Shown here in pieces: positions 1-10,076 of a stretch of DNA of 60,000 bases; within the stretch, counting starts at the first letter, position 1, and each line of letters opens with the position of its first letter. The stretch is from Tubulanus polymorphus. Its lineage: Eukaryota; Nemertea; Palaeonemertea; Tubulaniformes; Tubulanidae. The notes beneath the pieces were generated by a model. The model saw nothing but the letters and a program-made list of their open reading frames with translations. It ran no database searches and was not told the origin of the DNA. The stretch covers positions 8,610,850-8,670,849 of the forward strand of contig NC_134029.1 of assembly GCF_964204645.1 (NCBI RefSeq), read 5' to 3'. A program made the position numbers and the translations under genes.

Positions 1-938
1 AGTGAATTTATGCCGAAACCGAAGATAGTAATGCTGAAAATGACGTAGTGATAAATGAATGATCAGATTTACGTGAAACGGTTTGTAATCAGCATGAGGG
101 ATTTTGTTACAGATTTCATATTGTTCAGTAGTCCTTTAAATGATGTTTTGACGAGCATCTTAGAATTGACGGGTCATTTTGATGTTCAGTTTTGATGGGT
201 AAAATTGTAAGTTTGCGGGTAAATTTGATATTTCATTTTGCCAGTACATTTATAGCTATGCCATTATATTTGGCTTAACCTAAATCCAGGACAAACAGAC
301 TGACTCCCCATTATCAGTTCATCCAAACTTGGGGTAGAAAAATATGGGAATAGAAAAAAATTTTAAAACTACACAGATTGATTGGGAAAAACTTTAAACT
401 GAAGATCACGTATCTTACTGAGCTGCCAATTAATCACGACGAATACGAACAAAACTCAACAATCAAGCTTCCTGTTGAAAAGGAACATTTTAATCTTGCA
501 TGAAACGAACGATTTTGTGAGAAATGTAACTTAGGCGATCCAGGTATATTAGCAATCCATATCCACAACACTTAGAATTTAGGAAGAATTAGCGCACCAT
601 TTCTATCTAGAAACGTCCAGATATCACGTTAAATTGCTAAATCGTGAAAAGAAGCCAACGTATAAAACTAGGCAAGTATACTTGGATAACTATATTTTTA
701 GATGAAAAGTGAAGTATCGATTTTTAAGCCAATATTATTTTGAAGATTTTCTGCATTATATTTTCAGCATTATATAGTCAGGAGAATAAAGTTATAACTT
801 GATAATAGGATAGGACTAAGGACTACGATTCGGACAACCGATTTTTGCTCCAGAGAAACAGAATCATGAATGCAGAAAACCCGTTACCGCTGTTTGGATT
901 GTTGCTTGATCATCTCTCCTTCCCCTGCAGCATGTTAT
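1..938. other. Intergenic DNA downstream of receptor copy A
   Basis: This is the 3' flank of the minus-strand receptor gene. It recurs at 27101-28132, 40481-41445 and 53773-54737, so it belongs to the tandem unit. No ORF, RNA gene or clear poly(A) signal could be supported. Small indels separate the copies; copy B, for example, has about 47 extra bases near 27221. Confidence 0.7.
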
Positions 939-3900
939 CTATCTTCTAATATTTTGCTTGCGTTTAGCTTTTGCTCGAACCGATTTCATATCGATAGTCA
1001 ATATGGTGTAAAGAAGGGGATTGAGGGACGAGTTGATCGGTAAGAAAAGAACCGCCAGCCAAGCCGCCACTTGATTCGGTATTTTTACCCGTAATACCAC
1101 GCAAATCTGAACGGTTATTATCGGCAGCCAGCAAAATAGATTACAGAGATTTATCACCAAACTCCTGCGTGCCAAAATCAATTCGGTAGGATCAGCTCTT
1201 CCCGAACCAGACCTGCTTCCAGATACGAGTCTATACATTTGCGCATAGGTCGCCATTATCGTAGTCAGTATGACCGAGTTAAACACGGTAAAAATAGCGA
1301 ATGAATATTGCCAGGCATCGACATCAATGGAAATCAAATTCACAGGCAAACAAACTCCCGTAGTACCGTAAAAATTGTTCCCGAAATAAGACGATAGTAC
1401 AAGTGGCACTAATGTAAAAGATCCTATGATTATCCAAATGAGCGAGCAAATAATGGACACATATCTCGGAGATGTAATCGGACTTCCAGAAAATGGATTA
1501 ACGATATTTGAGAATCTATGACGCGTAAGAATGCATAAAAAAGTCAACGAGCCTTCGCAGGATAGGGTCACCGTAACTCCAGCGAAACTACACAATGAGC
1601 TGTGCGTCCAAGTTTCTGAATTTAGGAAATAAACTCCTTTGTGAACGTAATCTGCTCCCGCGATCAAAAACAGATAGATCGACATCATAAAATCACAAAT
1701 CGCGACGTTGATAATAATGATGTCAGAGGATGTGTTTCGATTTTCGGAGGATGAAAGTCGAATTGATCGAAAACGAAATAAGATAACGATGTTATTCAAA
1801 ATGAACGTGAATGCAGAAATAACCCAGATGATAGCTCGGAGGACTGTGTTACCCATCAGATCGGAACAGGTGGAAAATTGATCAGCTTCTGGAAGGCAGT
1901 GATCAACATTCGGAGCCATGCAGCAAAACATGTAAGCATCAGACGTTAAGGAAACTAATGATGTCAGATTGTCGAAAACATTTCTGTCGACAGAAATCGT
2001 TTTCGAATTGTAGGTGATATCAAGGATTCCAAGTTCATTCAACTCAGAAAAAGCGTACATTGAAATATACAAGATTTTGTTACCGCTGATATTCAAAGTC
2101 TGTAATGAGAAGAGACCTTGGAAAACGTATTCAGCTAAAACGAACAGAGAAAGTCCGTGAAGATCGAGTCCTCGAAGCGAACTCAAACCTAAAAAACTGC
2201 CTCCTTCCAAATATCTCAGCGGATTTCCAGTGATGGATAACTCTTTCAAATTATACAAACCGGTGAATGTATTCGCGGATAATGATGTTATGTTATTGTA
2301 TGAAAGGTCTAATGAGTGTAGGTTATGCAGGTTTGAGAACGACTGGGGTACGATATAAGACAATTCATTTGAGGAAATGTCGAGAACGTAGAGATAATAA
2401 AGTATATGAAATGTCGACTGGTTGAAATGAATTTGATTGATAGACAAGATTAAAACACGAACTGATGCCGAGAAGAGGTCAGTAATATCTGTTAAACCGG
2501 TATTTCTGCAATCAATTAAATGACCTTGACATTTACAGCCCCTCGGACACGTGACGCTACAGAAGTCCTCATCATCAGTCGTATATTGACAATTTACGAC
2601 GCCATCGCAAACTTCAGATTGTGGAATACACCGATGTTCCTGGCCACATTTAAACATTCCCGGACATGAAAATATCTTGCAGTTTTGTTCGTCTTCTGAA
2701 TTGGGACAATCTGATTGACCATCGCACACCTGTCTGATTGGTATGCAGTACGATGCTGGGCATTTTACAGTTCCAGCTGGACATTCAAATTCTTCACATC
2801 TCAATACGTGCTCTAGATTTCTACAAACTGGGTAACCATTTGTCATTCTATCTAGAATACATCTGTGACGTCTCGAATAGCAATGAGGAGAATTGAAAGA
2901 ACATCTTTGTTCATCAGATCCCGCACAGAGATTTGTGAAGTTAAGCGAACAGTGGTTCTCATCATTACAATGTATCGTAGGATTCACTGTCACGTCAGTA
3001 GTTGTTACTAATTCGTCTTCTTCAAGGCTTCCACTACAATCCACGACACCATCCTGATAGAACTGAGAACTGATACAGTCTCCACTATTACACAGGAACC
3101 CCTGACACAGTAAAGCGGTGCATTTTGTTTCATCGGAACCATCTTTACAGTTAACTACACCATCACATCTGTTAGACCTATTAACACATTGACCACTGAT
3201 ACAGCGAAATTGCCCGGGCAAACATGGGGGATGGAAACACGAGTTTTCATCTGAACCATCCAGACAATTTTGAATGAAATCACACAAACCACTGATTGAT
3301 ATCACATGACCTTCATAGCATTGAAAATGACTGTGTAAATTTATATCTGAACAATTGAGTTCATCTTCGCCGTGTTGACAGTCGTCTCTCGTATCACATA
3401 CGCGATGGTCGCTGATACATCTTTCATCGTTACATTTAAACTGCCACGATTTACAACCGCTTATAGAAGCTAACTCTTCATCGGTGACATTATATGAACA
3501 CAAAACAGAATGCGCTGTATCTGTAGCATTATCAAACTCTTTCGTCATCCATTTAATTGATTGAATATGAGTAATATCATCTCTATTCATTACTGGGATT
3601 ATAACAAGCAGTCTGTCATTAGAAGTCATCATTAGTATAGAGCTATACTGATGTTGAATGTGAAATGTTCTTATCAAGTTCATTGTAACGTTTTCTGTGT
3701 GAGAGGTTATGGCAGTGCCTATTTCACCACGGATACCATGACACATCTTTGTCGCAGATTTCGTATCTAAACCTCGATGATTGTTCCAGTCTGTCAGGAT
3801 TTGATAGCATTGTCGATTTATGCTTACCCAACCAATCGTACAGCTCGAGTCATTGAAAACATTATCGAGAAATGTATTTTCACGAAGCAAAAATGTGTTG

Positions 3901-4223
3901 TTATTTGTTGAATTCGATGTTTCAACTGCTGTGTTTCCAATTGCATTCTTCCAATTCACTATGTCGATTATTTCTGTTTCACAAATGAAACTCGTGTGAA
4001 CCTCTTCAATTCCGCAAGGGAATCGAACCCAGTTCGCTGATCCTCGGGGATTATTTAGTATCATCGCTGTACATGGCATATTGATGTCTTTTATCGGTTG
4101 TTTTCTTAAAGGAGATATCAATCCTTGAATAACCTCTGGTATCGTATCGTTATTTGTAGGTTTATACCACTCTGTGTAGCTCAATGGTTTCCCATCAGTC
4201 CACGTGTAATAACCAGATCTAGG
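939..4223 (-). CDS. Receptor copy A, exon 3: CTLD end, second CTLD, LDLa, LRR and 7TM
   Basis: This is the last and largest exon, 1094 codons plus stop. It starts after an acceptor (tttctag at about 4230-4224) in phase 0 and first completes the C-type lectin domain begun in exon 2 (WTDGK, then CGIEE and FICE). A degenerate second lectin-like domain follows. From about residue 255 to 550 there are LDL-receptor class A modules with DGSDE and SEDE acidic clusters. Next come about eight leucine-rich repeats with a CPRGC cap, a CCMAP hinge as in relaxin/LGR receptors, and seven helices ending in CWLP and NPLLY; the DRY position reads TRHRF. The architecture fits GRL101-like, type C LGR receptors, which act at the plasma membrane. 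The ligand is unknown. The exon is open throughout. Confidence 0.85.
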   Translation of the reverse strand, partial: PRSGYYTWTDGKPLSYTEWYKPTNNDTIPEVIQGLISPLRKQPIKDINMPCTAMILNNPRGSANWVRFPCGIEEVHTSFICETEIIDIVNWKNAIGNTAVETSNSTNNNTFLLRENTFLDNVFNDSSCTIGWVSINRQCYQILTDWNNHRGLDTKSATKMCHGIRGEIGTAITSHTENVTMNLIRTFHIQHQYSSILMMTSNDRLLVIIPVMNRDDITHIQSIKWMTKEFDNATDTAHSVLCSYNVTDEELASISGCKSWQFKCNDERCISDHRVCDTRDDCQHGEDELNCSDINLHSHFQCYEGHVISISGLCDFIQNCLDGSDENSCFHPPCLPGQFRCISGQCVNRSNRCDGVVNCKDGSDETKCTALLCQGFLCNSGDCISSQFYQDGVVDCSGSLEEDELVTTTDVTVNPTIHCNDENHCSLNFTNLCAGSDEQRCSFNSPHCYSRRHRCILDRMTNGYPVCRNLEHVLRCEEFECPAGTVKCPASYCIPIRQVCDGQSDCPNSEDEQNCKIFSCPGMFKCGQEHRCIPQSEVCDGVVNCQYTTDDEDFCSVTCPRGCKCQGHLIDCRNTGLTDITDLFSASVRVLILSINQIHFNQSTFHILYYLYVLDISSNELSYIVPQSFSNLHNLHSLDLSYNNITSLSANTFTGLYNLKELSITGNPLRYLEGGSFLGLSSLRGLDLHGLSLFVLAEYVFQGLFSLQTLNISGNKILYISMYAFSELNELGILDITYNSKTISVDRNVFDNLTSLVSLTSDAYMFCCMAPNVDHCLPEADQFSTCSDLMGNTVLRAIIWVISAFTFILNNIVILFRFRSIRLSSSENRNTSSDIIIINVAICDFMMSIYLFLIAGADYVHKGVYFLNSETWTHSSLCSFAGVTVTLSCEGSLTFLCILTRHRFSNIVNPFSGSPITSPRYVSIICSLIWIIIGSFTLVPLVLSSYFGNNFYGTTGVCLPVNLISIDVDAWQYSFAIFTVFNSVILTTIMATYAQMYRLVSGSRSGSGRADPTELILARRSLVINLCNLFCWLPIITVQICVVLRVKIPNQVAAWLAVLFLPINSSLNPLLYTILTIDMKSVRAKAKRKQNIRR

Positions 4224-4294
4224 CTAGAAATATAAAATAATAGCAAATTAACGTTGGGAACATTTAAAAAAAGAAAAACTGTTTACAAATTTAC

Positions 4295-5632
4295 CTGGAG
4301 TTTTAATCCAATCATTACAATGAGCGCTTTCTGCGAATATGCTTGTTTAAGAAGCTTTGTAGCGAATAATGTTTTAATGGAAACCATTTCCTGTTCTGAG
4401 TTGATACTGAGTAGATGTCCCGCATGCTTTTGTCTACAGTACAATTCAGCATTCTCCCAATTCAGACGCTCATCTCTGATATTTTTCACGCAGGAAATTC
4501 CCGAATCTAAAAATCCTTGTTGACAGTGAGCACCATTATTTGAATACTCCATCGCAAACGAATGGCGCAAAACGTATTGTATCTGAAATGTTGCTATTAT
4601 GTCTTTGATTTCGAAATAAAACTGATTACTAATTAAACTATGAAATACAAGTCCTATCGTTGCCATATTCCCACATATTGCAATACGACGATGGGTTCGA
4701 ATGTTCGCCCAGGATATCTCTTGAATGAAAAGTATCGGGCTTGTTTCCACAAAGATGTTTGCGGTGCAGCTTATCGATTCTATAGATTTGATGATAAATC
4801 TGTAATATCGAAATATGTTCCTTTGTCGGGCGTTTGTAAATCTATAGTATAAAGATACCGACGTACGTCCTGCCCATGTCGGGTAGTTCGGCGATTCGAC
4901 CAGTCCGCATTCGTCGTCCAACGAGTAAGCTTGTCTCCCTATTGTTGACCGTAACGTGTCAACAGGCTTTTTCGGTCCTAAACATTTATGACGCAGTTTG
5001 ATAGTGAGTGGTGTCCACCGAAACGCACTCCAACTGCCCATGAATACCGTGCTTAAAACGATGCTTTCATTTAAAAGTTTACTAATCAATCTTAATCTTC
5101 GAGGACAAAGTCGTAACAAATCACGAAAACAACTGTCAATTCGATATTCGTGTCCTGATAATATATGAATTTTTCTGGGAGGAAGGCGTCGGTTTTCGGG
5201 TGTTATCACGAGACAGTGTGACGTCATAACGATCTGACGTTCTACCTGCTTTACATCATACCAGTCACAGTCAGTAGAGCGAAATTCGAGAGTTGGTTTC
5301 TCATCGACTGTTGACGACAGAACATCCCAGTTATAAGCGTATCCTACTACAGTAACATATCCACCGGATGTAATCAGACTGACGACGTTACGGTCGTATA
5401 CCCGTAAACGAGGGCAATACGGACCGTAGCGTCTAGCCGTGAAATTACCACCATCAAATATGTAAAATCCAGCCCGCTCACAGTTCTCTGATAAAACTGT
5501 CAGGTCCATATTCTCATCATGAATATCAACTTTCCATTTGAACAGTAATGTGTTTATTTGGTAGATCAATTCTTTCTTCTTTGATGACGGGAAAATCCAG
5601 CGAAAAGGAAGCCATGATATTCCATCTCGCAT
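4295..5632 (-). CDS. Receptor copy A, exon 2: CUB-like domains and first half of CTLD
   Basis: The exon has 446 codons and is phase 0 at both ends. The upstream acceptor is tttcatag before 5632 and the donor is ctccag/gtaaat at 4295/4294. The product has CUB-like segments, the clearest starting at CGLVESPNYPTW. It then enters a C-type lectin domain (HCQQGF, GISCVKN, WENAELYC, GHLLSINSEQE) whose second half lies in exon 3, so the 71-bp intron interrupts the lectin fold. The first codon happens to be ATG, but exon 1 is open and in phase directly upstream, so this Met is internal. Copy A keeps the Cys in GISC that copies C and D have lost. Confidence 0.82.
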
Positions 5633-5722
5633 CTATGAAAATAATGTCTATGGATCAGTTTATATTATTGGAATATGATTTGATTAGTCAGCTTCATTGG
5701 TAGTTTAGAATTTAATACTCAC

Positions 5723-6934
5723 CCGATGATTAGTGACGTGTACATCTTCTATCGTTAGTGATTTCAATTCAAAGTTAATTTCTATTCGTGACATTGATTG
5801 TTCCCCATTCATTAAGACGCACACTACGGCGAGAAAGCCGTCAGATTTGACACTCAGTGATTCTAGGTTGTTGCAACCGAGTAAAATATCAGCCCTTACA
5901 AAACGCAGCCCTTCTAGTTTATATACACCAATGACGTCACCGGACGTGACGAGATCACGTGTCCAGTTGAAGACGACGTACTGTAACACCTGCACTGCGA
6001 TAGACCAACAGTGTAAGTGGTTTGATCGAGTTATTACGTGTAAACTGTTTTCATCGGGAATGAGCACCCCCGACTCGTTATTAGAGATCTGAATCAACGG
6101 ATTAGAGACGTTCCAATCTGATATTTTGTAGATTTCTGCTAATAGTCTGAAGCGAATTAACGGATTCCAATGAAGCGAAGAGATGACTGCTTTATTTGTT
6201 TTAGTATAGAACGACGAAGGTGGATGTCCGGTTTGTTCTCGTATAATTGCTATAGGTTCACTGTTGGTGTTCCACCCGTCGTAGATTTTAATGGTCACTG
6301 ACTGACTTGCAGGATGTGGTTTTAATATTACCCGAATAAATGTGAGATTCATCGCATGACCGTGTGATATTCCGATCCATTCCACAAACAACTGGCACTT
6401 ACGTATTTTGATGTGGAATTTATACCCAGTTGATGATTGTAGTTTATTTAAACTACAACTTATTTCGTTGCAGTCGTGACTGATTCTGAATCGGCTTCGT
6501 TCATAACGATATATCATATACACCCGACTACCTCGCGCACTATCGACGTAACTCCTAAATATCAACGAGATCGAATCGTTACGGCCGATCTCATGTTTTC
6601 CATCACCGCAGAGTCTGTTATCAGGCTCGTAAACGAGAAGGTAGTCACCATTACAGAATATTGACGGCTCGATGTCGTAGTAAACGTGGACGTGAATAGT
6701 TCCCGGTAAAGAGCTGTTGATGAACCAGCGACATTCAACACCACGCGTTAACGAGGGATAATTCGGTGAAACGATGTAACCGGACGTAGAATCGACGGGG
6801 TACCACGTGTTGTTGCAAGGTGAACTTACCATCACAGACGATTCCTTGATAGAGTCTGTGCGATCGGCGCGTGCTATGCGAACTTGACAGACGATCAGCG
6901 ACGCTATCAAAAGCGCTCCCAGTTGTTGCTCCAT
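5723..6934 (-). CDS. Receptor copy A, exon 1: signal peptide and CUB domains
   Basis: The exon has 404 codons from the ATG at 6934 to a donor at 5723/5722 (cgg/gtgagt). The next intron is 90 bp. Residues 1 to about 24 form a signal peptide with a hydrophobic core (ALLIASLIVCQV). A CUB domain follows, with SGYIVSPNYP, a conserved Cys pair (GVECRW, SIFCNGDYL) and SISLIF. Two further Cys-containing CUB-like segments are more diverged. The frame is open 12 bp further upstream through a TTG, but only the ATG gives a normal secreted N terminus. The product is the outermost part of the receptor ectodomain. Confidence 0.82.
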
Positions 6935-7219
6935 AGCAAACAACACGATACAATGAATGAAATTCCTTCACGATTCAAATTCTGCCCCGTTGTCCACGGA
7001 TCTTCAAGTCCAATCAATTAATGATGTAGAATTCTAAATTTCTTACTTACTAAATGAATTATTCACTCTATTTCGCAAGAATATTCAATTTCAGTCGTAA
7101 ATATTGACGCACGGCCAATTATATTTTTAACATGCTTAAATCAATTTTCGTGTCGTTCGCGTTTTTTTTTTGTCTGGATGATAATCTTTTACACAATACT
7201 TTATCATTTTCGCTGGTGT

Positions 7220-7245
7220 ACTGCGCATATATATAGAACACGTCA
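7220..7245 (-). promoter_or_regulatory. Candidate TATA box upstream of receptor copy A
   Basis: An alternating TA run (about 7227-7235) lies some 290 bp upstream of the ATG on the minus strand. It is conserved in shorter form upstream of copies B (about 34427) and C (about 47740). Its conservation among diverged copies and its position suggest a core promoter, but no transcription start is visible, so this is only a candidate. Confidence 0.3.
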
Positions 7246-7357
7246 TTCCGTCTAGCACCACCAATTTCATAAAGCCCGCAAATGCGGAATTTGATAGAAA
7301 AGTCCCTAGCCGTGAAGGAAAAGATCAGAGTTGTTGATTAAATCGAGGAATGACCTG

Positions 7358-8724
7358 AATTGGAATTATTGTGGGATCAACAGGGTTAATTCAGCTATTA
7401 GTAACGTTACCTCTCGGTTTGCTGATCTCCTTTTATGTTACCAGTTGCCGACATCATAGTTCCCGCTTAAGTTTGACTCTGGCAATTATTGAGTCGAGAA
7501 ATCCGTTCATTTTCGATATGTCCGTGTAACACCTTGTGAAATCTTTACCAAGAACGTTTAAACCATATCCTAGTTTGTTTTTATTGTAAAGTCCACTTTC
7601 GGTTATTTTCAACTTCTGGAGGAACTAATAAACCTCGTGTATAGTTTTGTGTATATTAAGTGTTTCGTCTTTCATCTGGGGTTGACGCGTTTTTTACCAC
7701 TATTTGATTCATGAAAAATGAATGAACTGTAACATTTAACCAATGAAATTCCTCGGATCCACTCGGAATTTTGAGTTTCATGCTTAACATGAACAAATCG
7801 GGAAAACTCAGGGAATTTGTCAATTTTGTAGAAAGTGGCCACCCTGATTAAAAGAAATTCAAAATTAGGAAGAAAATACGGCTCGACTCATCCGTGAATG
7901 AAAGTTGAAACTACAATGGCGTTTGTACGATTGTTCTCGAGGGAATACCTGGTGGCGACACCGTTAATCGGGACGAAAATTCCTTAGATAGCAAATACTT
8001 GGGGAATGTCCAGAAAATAACTCCTGAGTCTCGTAAACCTTAGATAGTTACAGAGTATGGCGTGACACAAATTCGCATATCACTTTTTACAAAACGCCCC
8101 CCTTCCCCCACCCCTGGTGGCACCACCAAAAAGTTGATAAAAAACTGTTAGAATACAGAGAAAATATGACTCAAATAAAAATTGACGCCGGACGGACGGC
8201 TCACCCCATACCCTACCTCACCTTTGGTCACAGCGGAGCTAGAAAAAAGCGATAGACGATGGAATACTTGGAAAATCTGTACCGACCTCAAATAAAGTTC
8301 TATATAGTGTGCCCATGTCACACTTGCAATTAAAAGAAAAAGACACATTCAAGGTTTTCGCTCCTTTGTTGCGAGCAAGCTGCGGAACCGGTGGCTGATA
8401 AGGATCATAGCGAAAATTTCTGGTATGCAAATCAGGGCTCCAGAACGCAAGAACGCCAAAACGAAAAAAACGTCAAATTTTCTCTGAAAGTTCGTTTTTG
8501 TGCGCCAAAACAAAGAATAATTCCGTTTACGCGCTCCCGCTAAAACGAACTTTCAACCACGTAAAATAATTCTATATATGAAAATTCATGCAAATTATAC
8601 ACAGGATCAACGCGCCAAATTGAAAAATAATTTTACTGTGGTTGAATCCTTTTTTGGCGGGGCGCCAAAATGGATTTAACCGCGCCAAAACGAAATCCTC
8701 TTTGTTTTGGCGCGCCTATTATAC
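7358..8724. other. Unit-1-specific intergenic DNA with GCGCCAAAACGAA motifs
   Basis: Unit 1 diverges from units 2 and 3 right after the GAGGAA at about 7353-7358. The stretch has no supported gene. From about 8440 to 8725 the motif GCGCCAAAACGAA recurs several times in both orientations, ending in a palindrome-like block (about 8680-8717). Part of that block is also found at about 37189-37230. It is probably a degenerate MITE-type repeat. Confidence 0.5.
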
Positions 8725-8843
8725 TGACCACCCCTCCCCCATCCGTACTACGGTACATTTTGAAAGACCCTTCGGCCTACGAATTGGCCATTAAAATTGT
8801 TGAGCTACCTTTAATTGAAAAACGCTCCGAGATATGCTCATTT

Positions 8844-9052
8844 CAGTCTACCGCTGGTTTACCGACCACATCGGTGCAGAACGATTTTGGCGGTATAAAT
8901 CGACGAGTATGGCGGTATATCGGGGCTTGTCAAATGATTACTCCAAGATCGGGGTGGTTTACTATGTATTTGTATTAGAGATGAACATTGAGAAAACCTG
9001 GCGGTAGGCGGGGGTGGTGGCAAATGGGAGGGCGGTTTATCGGGGTAGACTG
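8844..9052. mobile_element. pogo-like MITE, unit 1 copy
   Basis: It starts CAGTCTACCGC and ends GGGGTAGACTG followed by TA, so the ends are inverted repeats of the pogo/Tigger kind. The interior is rich in GGCGGTATA-type motifs and has no transposase ORF. Units 2 and 3 carry a 194-bp version at the equivalent place. The left end lacks a clear TA duplication, so the exact border is uncertain. Confidence 0.45.
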
Positions 9053-9601
9053 TATATAAAATCAAGTAAGTAGCATATTTAGAGGGGGTGATATTACTAT
9101 AATATGATATTTTGCATCAGAATATCGCGAAATTTTTTATATCTGGTCCACAAAGTATGAACATTTTCTGAAGAGACTTGCTATCAGAAAAGTACGTACA
9201 TTCTTCTTAGAGACATGCTGGCAATGATATCAAGATCAATGGTGTGTTGAGTTATACGGTCACTGTTGCTGTTTGAAGTGCGAGTATTTGCAGACATAGT
9301 TTTTCTCGATGCTCGTTCGCGTCTCGACGTCAAAATCAATCGAATGGCTACAAGAATCACTGTCGGGATTATACTTTATAGGACTAACAAACTCTACTAT
9401 TTCAACTGTTCTTTTTTTTTACCTAATAAAAGTCCAAGTCCGTGTCCATCATTCGTGTCCAGTGCACTGATTAATGGAACAACGAGTAAAATATTTGTAT
9501 TGAATAATCGACATTGTCAGTAAACATTTATGTAGATATAACTTTTCTTCGTACGAATAATTCTAACAGCTTACAGATGCCAAAAAACAACATTAAAGCT
9601 G

Positions 9602-9607
9602 TACAGT
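9602..9607 (+). repeat. Polinton target site duplication, left copy
   Basis: TACAGT directly precedes the first AG of the Polinton and is repeated exactly at 26780-26785. Six-base duplications are the rule for Polintons. Confidence 0.93.
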
Positions 9608-10020
9608 AGTAATAGGAAAAGTAGGCTTTCATACCAGAGGACGAGAGGACGAGACACCACTCATCACCACAAGTAATTTTTTTTCCTAATAAATGGGGGA
9701 GAATGAACACCAGCCAGAAAACAATAATGTTAATAAAAATCAATATTATTGCACATGTTGTAAAAAATACGTTGATACATCTAATAAAACACGACATGAA
9801 AAAACTGCAAATCATATAAAAAATGTAATAGATTTTGAAACTCCAGAAAATTCCAATGAAAGAAAAGAAAGATTAGAAAATATGAATGTGGATGAAATAA
9901 AATGTGAAGTTTGTAATGAATTTATAGTAAAAAGGAATTATAATAGACATCTCGAATCACAAAAACACCATCAAAATTTGAGTAATAATGTTTTAGGAAA
10001 AGATTATTTTGATGATAAAC
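9608..10020 (+). repeat. Polinton left terminal inverted repeat
   Basis: It pairs with 26367-26779 on the opposite strand over about 413 bp with scattered substitutions and no net length change. The outer 80 bp is non-coding and contains the early-type motif. The inner part encodes two zinc fingers, so both arms start an inward-facing gene with the same module. Similarity stops at about codon 109 of that ORF. Confidence 0.9.
9657..9692 (+). promoter_or_regulatory. Early-type promoter motif, left TIR
   Basis: CATCACCACAAGTAATT followed by a T-run and CTAATAA abuts the ATG at 9693. The same arrangement precedes the ORFs starting at 15994, 25841 and 26694 on the minus strand. Confidence 0.6.
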
Positions 10021-10055
10021 CTCAAAAAGTAAAAAAACCAAATTCAAAAACTTAA
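9693..10055 (+). CDS. Two-zinc-finger protein encoded in the left TIR, possibly the polymerase N terminus
   Basis: The 120-codon ORF has two fingers of the form CxxC-x12-H-x5-H, as in U1/matrin-type fingers (YCTCCKKY...H and KCEVCNEF...H), then a basic tail. The start is fixed by the motif ending CTAATAA just before the ATG. The ORF ends at a TAA (10053-10055), but the same frame stays open beyond it into the 10077 ORF, which leads into the polymerase. It may therefore be the N-terminal zinc-finger part of the polymerase cut off by one stop, or a separate small nucleic-acid-binding protein. The right TIR encodes nearly the same fingers joined to a different C terminus. Confidence 0.7.
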   Translation: MGENEHQPENNNVNKNQYYCTCCKKYVDTSNKTRHEKTANHIKNVIDFETPENSNERKERLENMNVDEIKCEVCNEFIVKRNYNRHLESQKHHQNLSNNVLGKDYFDDKPQKVKKPNSKT

Positions 10056-10076
10056 TCCATTTCAAATAAACCTTAC

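Noticed and set aside
4254-4523. Plus-strand ORFs opposite the receptor exons, repeated in every copy (also about 4640-4852, 5733-6092, 6476-6664)
   Set aside because: They are antisense shadows of conserved exons, cross splice sites and show no domain features.
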